The notes beneath the pieces are model-generated. The model saw nothing but the letters and a program-made list of their open reading frames with translations. It was not told the DNA's origin and did not search any database. 64,000 nt of DNA from assembly GCA_015680685.1 (NCBI GenBank), contig MNCI01021017.1, positions 319,952-383,951 on the forward strand, in the 5' to 3' direction. Numbering within the stretch: the stretch's first letter is position 1; every line of letters starts with the position of its first letter. Positions 48,148 to 59,578 of this stretch are shown in pieces. Position numbers and translations under genes: made by a program. The DNA is from Gnetum montanum. Taxonomy: Eukaryota; Streptophyta; Gnetopsida; Gnetales; Gnetaceae.

Positions 48148-48840
48148 CAAATGATAAAAAATGATACCAAATGATATCCAATTACATCAAATAATGTAAA
48201 AAATAACATCAAATGATGTCAAACAAGGCTAAGAAAGATATAATAATGCAAAAAATGATGCAAAATGACACCAAATGATATCAAATGATGTCAAAATGAG
48301 GCCAAACATGATCAAATGATGCAGAGATGATGTCAAATGATAAAAATGATATATAATGGGGTCAAAATGATACAAATTAATATCAAATATTAGTAAAATA
48401 AATTTTAATGATGAAAAATGATATCAAATGATGCCAGAATGATGTAAAATGATGTTGAATGGTTTCCAATAGGGCCAAATGAAGTACAAAACCATGAAAT
48501 ATGACACCAAAGAATAACAAATGATGGAAAATGATACCAAATAGGATGACATGATACCAAAATTATGAAAAAAAATTTCAAATAGGGTTGAATGGTGCCA
48601 AAATATTGCAAAACGTTATTGATTGGCACCAAATGTTGACAAAATGATCCCAAATGATATCAAATGATACCAAATAGTGTTGAAATGACATCAAATCATG
48701 TTAAATGAAGTCATTAAAGGCTGTACAAATCATGTTAAATAGTGAAAAATATTGTCAAATGATACTAAATGCTGTCAAAAATGATATCAAATGATGTTGA
48801 GTGTGGTCAATCTAAGCGAAATAATGTTAAACAAGTATGA
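48148..48840. repeat. ATGATGTCAAATGATACC-type minisatellite
   Basis: Nearly 700 bp of short, irregular units based on CAAATGAT, ATGATGTCAAA and ATGATACCAAA. It continues the tract at 39772-39875 and lies upstream of the Tat-like pol on the minus strand. Tat/Ogre-type elements often carry such tandem repeats, but membership is inferred. Confidence 0.7.
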
Positions 48841-49139
48841 AAATAGTTTAAATAGTAATATTTATTTTTATTTTTGTTTTTTTATGATTGGAATAATAAA
48901 AAATATAGCACACAGAAAAATATTACAAAAATAGAAATATATTGTGGAAATTAGCACTAAACTACTAGAAAAATGATTTTTTTGTGGTAAAAACCATCAA
49001 AAAAGATTTAAAAATCATGCTTTCAACATGTAGAAACAATCTCTTCAATGCATGGACATTGTGTTAAACAATCCCAACATGTGTAAGATGTTCTTCCAAT
49101 GCATAAGAGTCATATGTCATATTCAAAGAGAATTCTGCT
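48841..49139. other. No feature seen
   Basis: AT-rich; the only notable element is an A/T-run stretch near 48860-48910. Confidence 0.4.
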
Positions 49140-50620
49140 CAAGTTTGTGAAGCTTCTAGATTCTTATTGTAGTGCCTAGGGTTTGGGATAGAAATTTGCG
49201 ATTTTGGAGTTCTTTTGGGCAAGGTGAAGACTTGTTGATTCCTACACATTGGCCTATACATTGGACCAATGTATCAGGCCTTTAGAACATGTTTTGGGGA
49301 TGTTTTGACAAAGTATTTAAGCCTTTAGAACTCTCATGTCTACACTAGAAATAAGGAGGTGAAATCTGCATTGTTTTAAGTTATAGCACCCAAGGTAAAG
49401 ACCTTACGGTGCCTACATGTTGTCTTATACGTTGGTCTAATGTGTGGGTCTTATGATCTCAATGTGTGAACATTCTAGGGCTAGTTTATAGTGCTTTCAA
49501 CTAGACTGTTGACACTCCAAGGTTCCCAGGGTAGTAACTAGGATTTTGACAAGAAATCTACAATTTTTGAGGTTGTATAAGCTAAGATAGAGGTTTGGTT
49601 TAGGCCACAAATTGGCTTATATGTTAGCACAATGTTTGGGACTTACATTCACAACATGTGAATCAAATTTAGTAGTTTTAAGGTTTTTTTTTTTACTCAA
49701 TTTTTGAGACTTTTAGTCATTAGTATCAATGTCTAGGGTTCTAGAGGGAGATGTATAGTTCTAAGGTTGTTTTGACCATGGTTAATGCTTTATTTAATCC
49801 ACATGTTGGCTTATATGTTGGTCCAACATGTGGGGATTATATCCTTAATGTGTGAATAAAATTTAACATTTTTTTGAAGGTTTTTTTATAAGGTTTTTAA
49901 CTTCTCAAAGCTCCTAGTGTAGTGACTATGGTTTTTAAGAGAAATATGAGATGTTTGAATATTTATTAACCAATTTCAAGGTTTTTTAATGTCCACATGT
50001 TGGAATATATGTTGTTCCAATTTTTGGGGCTAAAATCTCACATGTATAATGTCAAAAAAAAACATTTTTCAAAGCTTAAAAACTCAATTTCTAAGTCCAC
50101 TTTTCCTTCTAGGTCTTGTGGGTCCCACCTAGCCACTGTTAAGAAAATTTGGATATGTCAAAACTTGATGTAGGATTTACATGTTGGCATACACATTGGC
50201 CTAATGTATGATTCTTAATTCAAAACATGTGAATAAAATTTTAATATTTTTTGTGGATTTTTGATAAGGTTTTTAGGCTTTCTAGGTCTCTACATTAACA
50301 TCTAGGGTATGGGGTAGGATCTATAGCTTCTGGAACCATTTTTGGTAAGGCATGAGGTTTTTTGGTAAGTATTAGGTGTTCTTGAGATGCCACACATTGG
50401 TTTAGATGTTGGCCCAACGTATTTTGATTAGGATTCCAACATACAAGCTCCAAACCCTCAACATATAAGCTTCCTTGTGTGGATTTTAGTATTTGAAAAT
50501 TTTACTAAAACTTTGAAGTTTGGTGGGCCCTATTGAATGGTTCAAGGTTGAATCTAAGATGGTGTAGGATTAGCCACAAACTCTACATGTTATCATGCAC
50601 ATTGAAGTTCTTATGACCAA
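49140..50620. repeat. Tandem array, ~190-bp units, each with a hairpin
   Basis: A dyad with 11-bp arms and a 13-bp loop recurs near 49243, 49413, 49604, 49799, 49998, 50175 and 50390, about 170-215 bp apart. The best copy has CCACATGTTGG at 49799-49809, loop CTTATATGTTGGT, and CCAACATGTGG at 49823-49833. Between dyads, units share AAGGTTTTTAGxCTT and CTAGGGTxxGGGxTAG blocks. No coding frame. It could be a satellite or part of a long LTR. Confidence 0.75.
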
Positions 50621-50639
50621 TCATGTTATTAAGGCTTTG

Positions 50640-52060
50640 AGTTCTATACATTGGTTTGGAAAGTCTAATTTGTAAGGTGAGAAATGAAAACTTTCCATTA
50701 GAACTTAATATAAAAGACTTGTTACTAAGGATTGAAAACTTAGAAGTGGGGGATGATTAATTTCCCCAAACAAAATTAAATAGCCACAAAAACCACACAA
50801 TTTTTATGTGGTTCCCCAACTTGGGTATGTCCACTCTTGGAGTGTAGAGTCCTTACACACCTTTGAACTTCATTTCTCAAAGAAAATGATTCGAAGGGTA
50901 GCACACCTTATACAAGCTCTAAGATTCACACTAGAGTGTTTCATTATTATAAAACCACTTAATCCTCTAAGGTATTAACAAGCTTAGAATGTGATTTTAA
51001 GGACCCCACAACCTTTACAAATTGAGATCAACTTTAGAGTGTTTTAACATTGCACAAACACTCAATCTTATAGGATATCGACAAGCTCAATTACAATGCA
51101 TTCTTGCAAGAAGCACATCAACTCCATAGGGCTACAATAAATAAATAAAATTACAAGGAAAGAATGTAGCTTAAATTATAGGTCATTGTACTTTAAAGCA
51201 CAACTTACAATCAACCAAGCAAATGATTTTACAAATGAAGTACATAAGTATAATATACAATGATTTATTTGATAGTGATAATTAATGCATAATTATTAAA
51301 CAATATTCAAGAAAATGAAGCCTTATTATAGCCTCAGAGTTTCTAAAATCATCTCAAAATTCATGCAGTGACTATTTAATGGCTAGTGTAAATGTCTCCT
51401 TCGAGATTAGGACATCTCTTTGATACTGGCTTCAATGTTGGGGATATGTATCTTCTAAAAATGGGACATCTCTATGGAGACTTCTTATCTTTAGAGGAGA
51501 TGTCTCCTAGTTTTTGAAGACATCTTCTTTGAGTCAACTCCACTTAGGCCAAGACGTCTTATGCTTCTGGGAGACATCTTCTTAGCTTTTGAACTTTGAT
51601 TCTTGAAGCTTTCCCTCAATCACTAGAGGATATTATTTTAGCTTGTAGTCTTCTTACTCATCCATGATCCCTTGAGTCCTTGTAGTCTTTGAGCTCTCCT
51701 TCATGCCCTACAAAAACATCACATTCCACAACATTCTATGTTCTCCATTTTCCTTAATGTTTTGACATACCAAAAGGTCAATATTTACCTTCTTAAATAT
51801 CCCCAAGCTCAACTTGAAGAAGGTTTTCTTGGTTTCCCAAAGCAATATCTTATCAAAATCTAAAGAATATTGGAAGACTGCCCACATGAAACCTTAGTAT
51901 TAAAGCTAGTTTTCTTCGAAGTCTCCTGAGTGTGGCACCTAGAATTCACATTGGTGGTTAAAAAATTAAATTCATAACATATTTAAAAAAATATTGGCTT
52001 TCATCCATCTCTATTCATAGTTTTGGTGCAGGAGGGAAAGGAGTTTCAAGATTTTCTTCT
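50640..52060. other. No gene; possibly LTR-derived
   Basis: The phrase ACAATTTTTATGTGGTTCCC then CAACTTGGGTATGTCCACTC (50798-50840) resembles a phrase common in plant copia LTRs (ACGTGGTTC...CTACGTCCAC). 51380-51590 repeats GACATCT/AGATGTC several times. No boundaries or coding remnants were found. Confidence 0.3.
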
Positions 52061-52095
52061 ACAACAATCAAGGTAAAGATTTGAGGCTTTCGACA

Positions 52096-55000
52096 ATGAT
52101 GGTGAGGAAGATCAAGTCAATGAATCAAAACTTGATATTGGATGAGGTAGAGAAGGCTATTCACATTATTTCAAGGCTTCTAGACCCATATTCAAATGAA
52201 GGATCTTCATCAAGATCTACCAAGTACCAAATCCTCATTAATTTTTTCTAAGTTTTCATATTTTTTTGGAAATGTTTTTCAACCTTTAGGGCTTACCTAG
52301 GTTGAAAGTTTTCAATTTGGTTTTCTTGAATGAAATATCTAGGCCTGGTTGATTATAGAAAAATTGAAATTTTGGTTTTTTCTAATGGATTGCAGAACAT
52401 TTTAAGTTTTTTTCCACACTTGTGCTCAACGTTTTTTTCCCTAGTTTTGGTCAATCTTAACTTAATTTTGATGTTTTTCCTAGACTGCATATGCTGAAAT
52501 TTTGTAGTTTTGATTACATAGATCTATTATTCTAGGTCTTATGGCTATACTAGAGGTGGAATTATATCTTTTCTAATTTTTATGGGTTTTTTCCCAACCT
52601 AGTTTTCAACATTTTGGCCAATTTTGTTGAAATTTTGCAGTTTTTCAATGGAAAAGCTAACATTGATAATGTTTTAATGTAGAAGGGTGGGATTAATGTA
52701 GAAGGGTTTTTATGGAAATTTTGGAATTTTTGAAATTTTTTACAAATTTTTTCAAAATTTTTTATAACTGTTGATTCACTACAAATCAGGTTTTCAGTCA
52801 AAATTTTAGTTGAAAATTAGCATAATTGTTGTTTTTTCCTACACTTGGATTGTAGAATTGATGGTCAATTCTTATTGTAGTGAATGTGTTATCTATAATT
52901 GAAGTTGAAAATAAAATTTTAGAATTTTTTAAAGATTTTTTCTAGCCTTTAGAATCTAAATTAATTTGTTTCAATTTTGGTTGGCCAATTTCTAGTTTTC
53001 ATGTTTAGATTGACAACATTGGATGCTTAGGCTTGGTTTGTAATTGCTGTGAATTTTTTCAAGTGTTGTGGCCAATGTATAACACTTTTTAGACTTGTCA
53101 ACTTAACATTTTTGTGGGGTTTTGAGGCATTTTATGAGAAGATGTGGTAATGTGTAGGTGACAACCAAGAAATCCTATACTTATTGCTTCTACTTTTCTT
53201 GCATCTCCAATGTTTAAGATTGTATGGACTATTTGACCATTAATTTATGAAAACTTCCATTAATTAGGCCCCAATGTTATGATTCTTATCCTCTAATTTT
53301 GTTAAATATTGTCTCTCATATCAATATTTTGTGAAAAGGATTATTTTAAGGTCTTACAGGCTAATCATTTGTGAAAATGTAAATTGGCTTTTCTTTTTTA
53401 CTATGTTACATGAAGTGTAAATGCTAGATTTTGGTTTATATTGTAAAGGTAGTTCTATTATTATACTTGGTTATATTTCATTTTTTTCATTTAATGATAA
53501 TTTTTTTATTATAGATGTTATTTTGTTTTAAATTTTGTTGATTTTTGGTATAATATTCATATTCTTTTCTATGTTCTAATTGTTATGAGTTTTGGCTATG
53601 TATAGGGTCTTGATAAAACTTATTTTAATTATTGTGGAGCTGGTGGGGATCCCATGTTACACTAGAATGATCACACAAATTATTCTAAGCTTAAATATGT
53701 GCATTGACAAATGCACTCTGATATGATTTAGACCTATGCAAGAGAATTCTTGGCATACTATTGCTACAACTACAATGTGATTAGGTGGTCACACGGTAGT
53801 AGATGTTACCTCCATCTTCATAGAGACCCTCTTGGTAGGGTGTTCTACTTGTATTTTATAGTTCATAGTGGATAATCCTAACACTCAGAGGGATATAGAG
53901 CATAGTGGAAGCTTGTTTTCAATAAGAGTTAGATGTTCATCTCACATTTGGGAAATGCCTATGGATTTGCAATACAGTTGTAACAACACCTTGATGATGG
54001 TCCATAGGATAAACACACTCTTTGAAAATCCTCTAGGAAATGTTTACCTATTAGAACTGTAAGTATGATTCTAAATTGTTATCTTTGTTTGTTTTTTGTC
54101 TTTAAGGTTGTTCAATTCTAATTGTTTTAAAGCTTCATTTTTGCAAGTATAGGATACATTTTGGGGAATTGGTGAGGAATGACCAAACCTTACTTGTAGC
54201 TCATACAACCTTGGAGAAATTCAAGCAAGGTAAGGTTGTGAGAGTACAAGTGTTTAATCAGCTCGAAGCTGAGTTTAGTAGATATCATATGTGGTGTTAC
54301 TATGTATATAAAACAAATTTAGCCACCAATAATGCATACATATGGTGGGATTATGTAGACTTAGAAGCACTTGTACTAGCTCATCCTAAGGCCTATCTTT
54401 TCCTAAACCTAGTAAGTAAAAATTTGTTTAGTATGGCCAATAATTTTAGTATTTCTAATTTTTTATATTTTTTTGTTACTATTATTTTTGGTTTTGTAAA
54501 GTTTTCATGGTATTAAGAGAATAATACATTAACTATGTTTTATTTTCAAGTTCTCTTTGTATGTCTATTATTGACATGATTGTCTCAAACCATTCCAAGG
54601 AGAAAATTCAGCACAAGTGGGGTGAACTAGACTTAGTAGAAAAGGCTCCTATTCACATACAACAAAGGCTTACTGATGTTGGTTTGTATGATTTTTTCAT
54701 GTTTTATAGTCCAATAATGCTACCTATTGAGATATTGAATGTGACCAACTCTTTTGATGAAAGGATTACCAAATTCATCACTTGCATTCATGCTTATCTT
54801 ATTGTACTAAGCATTTATGCATCCATGTTCAACAATCTCTTTAGTGTAACCTCTAGTGATGCCAAGGTTGTCACTAGAATAGGGAAAGATACAAGCTATA
54901 GAAATGAAATGGAAGCTTGTCTTAACTTTCCTTCCAGTGAAACATTAATCTTTAACAAGTGTAAAGTTGAGGAAGCCAATGTCACCTACCCTTTTCCATG

Positions 55001-57076
55001 CTAGGGCCTTTTCCTTGTTACTATCATAAGAGAAAACTATAGGAGTTTAACAAACTCGGATAATGAAAAATATGTAAACTAATGGCACTATGTTTGATTG
55101 GACTACCCACTTGGTCATTAGGTTGAGGGATGAAATCTGAAAGCTCCACAATAACCTTGATAATATTCATCATGTGTATTTTACATTATTCTATGCATAT
55201 CTTAAGAGGTTTATGGACTTCTTGGTGATCAAGAGAGTTTGAGAATGGGTTGCACATGATGCTTTTCAACTCTCTAGGCCTTAGCCTAAACATATCACTT
55301 AGTTTATGCATCACCAAGATCCACTAGTGGAGGAGATAAGATAATCACTGTCTATTACCACTAAGAATCTTAGTGGTTTGCATGGATGTTTTCTTGAAAG
55401 CATGGGAATAAAGCCTTGTGCTACACATGGGCTACTAGAAATAAGATAAATAAGGCCAAAATGTTACAAAAAAAAGTAGATGGTGTTGCTAGAAATAAGA
55501 TAAAGAGGCCATGTATTGAAAACAATGTTTAGGTTCTTAATAAGTAAGCATCTACAAAGATGACCATCAAGCTAAACATGGTGAATTAGGATGTTGAAGG
55601 TATTTTTAAAAAAAAATTCTTTATATATTTTTTTATTTTTTATTTTTTTATTTGGAATATATTTTTTGTATTTTCAGTTATAATTTTTATTATATTTGTT
55701 TTATGTTTATTATTTTTGGTTTTTTGTAGTGAAGAAACAAGAGTTATTTGCCAAAGTTACTATGGAGGAGGAGAAACAATGTGAGGAAGAAGAGGAGAGG
55801 ACATCCTTGAAAGCCTTGAATGTTTTGGATTCTAGCTTAGATGAGTTGCATCTAAAGAGCAATCCTCCAATAGACCTATCTCATGATTGTCTTGGCATGT
55901 TTTAGGTTTTGTTTTATGTTTTCATTTTTGTTCATCCTTATTTTTGGTTTTTTGTCTAATTGTTATGGCCATTATAGAGTGTGAACCTTCTCTAAAAGCA
56001 TCAACATCCACATTTCATGCTAAACCTTGGTTGGAGAATCTAGAAAAACTGGAATTCATAAAGGGAATGATGAATGATATGATAAATAGATTGCAACAAA
56101 TAACTCTCAATGTTGGTAAGGATAATGTCAAAGTGTTATTATTTTTTCATTTTTATTTTTTTGATCTACTTTTAATTTTTATGTTTTTGTAGTTATAGTG
56201 TTTTATGTTTCTTATAAAGTTTTTTAAATGTTTTTATATTTTTCTGTTGTTGTAATTTCCAAAATAAAATGGAACCACTCATGAGACTTTGAATTTGACA
56301 AGTTTTTAGTCTTGCACTTCAATGTTGAGAACATTCCATACAAGCCATATGAAGGGGCCATAGAATGTGTTGCATCTTATGCAAAGGCATTCTGGAAGGT
56401 CCAAAATTTAAATGAGTTTTTGTGGGAGGAGTTTGTAGCATTGAGCAAGTAAAATAAGAAGTTGATGAACAAAGTTTAGAGCCTCAAAAATCTTAAGGAA
56501 TTCATAGAGGTAGGTGTTTCTAACAAGGAATCCTTGACAACTAAAGAGATAGAGTGGTCCTGCTATTGGAGCACTATTCAATGTAAGGGTGCTCTAGCTA
56601 GGAGCAATGTGGAAAAAGACATGAAAATGGAGCTCTTGGTTTGAAAGTACAAGGAATGACATGATTACTGTGCATGGATGTTAGAATGGAGCAAAAAATA
56701 AAAGGCTCACAAATGGCTATATAAGGTAGAGAAGGAAAATTACATGAAATCTTGGCATGAAGCAGCCATAACACAATGTGAGTATGAGTTATTTATTCAT
56801 GGTATGGGTTCAGAGGACATTTTCAACATGTTCATGAAGTTCGTGGTTACTACTAAGTCTCTTACTTCTCAGATCACTACTGTGTTTGGGGAAACCACCA
56901 CTTCTGACTTCTACGATACTTCACATTAGTGGATAGGCATATAGAGGGGAAAGATCTTGGTAGGAGTGGATCTAGGAGATATTGATTTGTCAAACATGAG
57001 CAAAAAATGAATTCTTCATAGGTTAGAAGTTGGAGATGATATTGGTGACAATCCTCCTACTTCTCCTACACCTTAG
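52096..57076 (+). pseudogene. Unrecognised multi-exon gene, decayed
   Basis: Not recognised. Protein-like blocks alternate with T-rich intron-like DNA bounded by GT/AG signals. A possible first exon starts at ATG 52096 (MMVRKIKSMNQ). Others are about 53700-54060 (RCYLHLHRDPLGRVFYLYF; frameshift near 53870), 54153-54412 (WWDYVDLEALVLAHP), 54551-55004 (HKWGELDLVEKAPIHIQQR), 55731-55898 (acidic, EEEEERTS), 55978-56115 (LENLEKLEFIKGMMND) and 56290-57076 (helical; NIPYKPYEGAIECVASYAK, TTTSDFYDTSH). The first well-formed junction, CT|GTAAGTATG to TATAG|GATACA (54061-54152), keeps the frame; 54413-54550 does not (off by one). A GTAAGG donor follows 56115. Internal stops are mostly one C-to-T step from Gln/Arg/Trp. 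It could be a host gene relic or an unknown transposon gene. Confidence 0.45.
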
Positions 57077-57837
57077 TTTTATCTTGTTTGATTAGCCTAT
57101 TATGTTCTATTAATTTTGCTACATGATTGGTGTTATTATTACTTTTAGGCTATCATAACCTTGAATACTATATTATTTTTTATTTATATTAACATGTTGC
57201 ATAGTACAACTATGGCTACTCTTGTATTTCTTGTTTTTTTCTATCACACAGTGTGACCATGGCTATTGGTATGGACATTGTGGTTATATGTTAAATTTTT
57301 TTTGTTTTTTTACTATTTAGTATTTTTATTTTGTTTTATATTTTTCTTTCATAAAAGGCTATGAGTTAACATAATAAGGCTACACAGTGAAGTTTGGTGA
57401 TAAATCAATAAAGAAGTAAGAGAAGGCATAACAGGTCATGGTGTAGACATACAAGAAATACAAAAGTAAGGCCATAAAATTACTAGTTTTAGGCCATGAT
57501 AGGCCACTAGTTTTATGCCTTGACATGTCATTTTTAGTGATTTCTATATTTTATATTTTTATGTTGTTTTACAATTTTATGTAAGTGCAAAGAAAATAGG
57601 CATAAATTGTAAATTGATGGCAAAGTGTAAGATTAGGCTATGTAGTAAAATAGTAAATAAGATGTAAGAATGAAAAGAATTTTTAAAGTAAAATTGCAAA
57701 TATGTAAATAAGAGTTGAAAAATAGGCTACAAATTAAGAGGCTACATTATATCATACAAGGGTTGAGCAAGTAGCCAAAGTATTTAATCATGCAATTGTT
57801 TCCTAATCCTTGAGAGATTAAGGAATTTGTAAAGCCT
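57077..57837. other. No gene seen
   Basis: T-rich then A-rich sequence downstream of the unknown gene. Short direct repeats around ACTAGTTTTAGGCCATGA (57481-57520) are the only structure noted. Confidence 0.4.
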
Positions 57838-58560
57838 CTATTGTATGATTTTGTACTTCCCATTCCCTTCACTTACATTATTGAATGGAAGCTCTTCCCA
57901 TGATTCATTCATGGTCTCATCATTTTTGGTTTTGTCTTGGTTATTGTTGTGGTGGTTCTTGACATTGTTTTTGGTAGTAGAAGTTTCTTCATGAAACTCC
58001 ACCTTATTGTTGATGAACAAGGGGACTATGCCATATTTGTGAATTATAATTTCATCTCCCTCATAAGGTAGGTAAATTTCTTGATGGATCAAGGAAGAGA
58101 ATGCTTGTAATTTAACTAACTAGGATCTCTCTAGGATTAGGTTGAACCATGGTGTATCCTCCACCACTAAAAATTGATGGATGTGGGGAATTATTTCCTA
58201 GCAATGAAGTCAAGAGAAATGGATCCTCTCACCACTACCAATGATCAAAGGACTTAAGATTAGAAGTGAACATGCTTTGAATATGTTCTACCAAGCCTAA
58301 ACATTCCATAATTGAAAAGGATATAAAATTTATTGCTTTCCCATCATCAATAGGCATGTGTTGTATCTTGTATTGATCAACCCTTATTGTTATAAAGAGA
58401 GAGGCTCTCGATACCTTACCACTTTATAAGTTGATCTTTACCTCACTATCATGAAATGTTAAGATAGTTAACTTCATTTTTCTCCCTAGGTAAAGGTGGT
58501 ACCATCACTTAATGGATAAACTACATTTTGGTAGGGATATTTTCACTTATGGGAATAGAA
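57838..58560 (-). pseudogene. Ty3/gypsy protease remnant, Tat-like
   Basis: Minus-strand frames read HMPIDDGKAINFISFSI then CLGLVEHI, close to the gypsy aspartic protease pattern V-D-x-G-S-x-x-N with the active-site Ser changed to Lys. Further on FNLILERS and LIHQEIYLPYEGDEIIIH follow, like the 'LLGRPW...SSLHQxLKF' stretch after protease. Frames shift between these blocks. The upstream side is cut by element A5 at 58647. It may be the 5' part of the same ancient minus-strand element whose reverse transcriptase is at 39.4 kb, but the distance makes this only a guess. Confidence 0.55.
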
Positions 58561-58646
58561 GTTAACATCTTAACTAAATATTTGTTGTGGATAGACATGA
58601 CCAAGTTATATAAGCTTATGAAAGGTTTCTTCTATTTAAGTGAGAG

Positions 58647-59433
58647 TGATGGGACGTGATATCACATTTTTCCCCTACGATATCGTGTACACGATATTGT
58701 AGCTTGCCACCAGTTCTATAAATAAGAGGCGACTCTCCCTTGTTTCAACATCTAGATCTAGAACTTAGCCAAACTCTTGCCATTTTACCATTCCAGAGAT
58801 AGAATAATTTCCATGTGCCCGCAGTAGGAGTCTCAAAGTGAACAAATCTTTCTTTGAGAAAATTTGTACTTGAGCACACATTTGTGTACGGAAATAAAGA
58901 AGAACTTTTCGATAAACCTTGCAGTGCATGGACTAAGTTAAATAGGACTTAATTAATGTTAAATTTTTAAATTCTTTATTAGTTAATTAAATCTCTCTCA
59001 ACCCTTAACTCCTAGTTAAGTGCATTCAGTACGATCGCTTCGAGCACGTGTGTTACGCTTGGTAATCCTAGTAACGAATAGCGTTTGGTAATCCCAGCAG
59101 CGTTGCATTGGTTCAGGGTGTGAAATGGAAAGTGGGAATGGATACTAATGCTAGGATGATTAGAACTTAGTTAATGGAAGTTATTCACTTAGTCTCTTCA
59201 CCCTTTCCCTCATTAGCATAGGCGATAAAAGAGAAAAGATATAAAAATCACATACCTCAAACTCACTTAACCATACAACCGTGAAAAATACAAGAAAGTT
59301 TGGAGGATAATGATTGATTAACCTTAAGTGTTCCATAAGGTGTGTAAGCAGTTAGTCGGTGGAGTTCGACCAGATCGCACATGTAACATTGGTATTCGTA
59401 TGGTTGAGTGTAGGGGTACCTCACCACTCATCA
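58647..59433 (+). repeat. 5' LTR of A5
   Basis: Starts TGATGGGACG (TGATGAG with one change) and ends CACTCATCA. Matches the reverse complement of A2 and A4 LTRs, including TATA box, GATCGCACATG block and TGGTTGAGTGTAGGGGTACC near the end. Confidence 0.9.
58656..58724 (+). promoter_or_regulatory. LTR A5 core promoter
   Basis: A palindrome GTGATATCAC at 58656-58665, a 22-bp dyad at 58678-58699 (CGATATCGTGT half; one mismatch at the end), 17 bp, then TATAAATA at 58717-58724. Same order and spacing as in A2, A3 and A4. Confidence 0.75.
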
Positions 59434-59434
59434 T

Positions 59435-59453
59435 TGGCACCATTGCTAGGGAC
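59435..59453 (+). promoter_or_regulatory. Primer-binding site, Asp-tRNA type
   Basis: TGGCACCATTGCTAGGGAC starts one base after the LTR. The complement of the plant tRNA-Asp 3' end is TGGCGCCGTTGCCGGGGAC; the four differences are all transitions at CpG sites. This primer type is usual for Athila/Tat-type gypsy elements. Confidence 0.85.
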
Positions 59454-59578
59454 TAAGTTGTTTGTGCGCTAAGTAGAACATAGGAAATCATCCACATCAT
59501 TGGGAAGCTTAAACAAACCCTTAGGGTTAATCAAAAGAAAATTTAAACAACGGTCAATAGCACACCAGCAAGATAACA

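Noticed and set aside
49140-50620. Regularly spaced repeats considered as a CRISPR array
   Set aside because: Unit length (~190 bp), degenerate repeats and the plant context exclude it.
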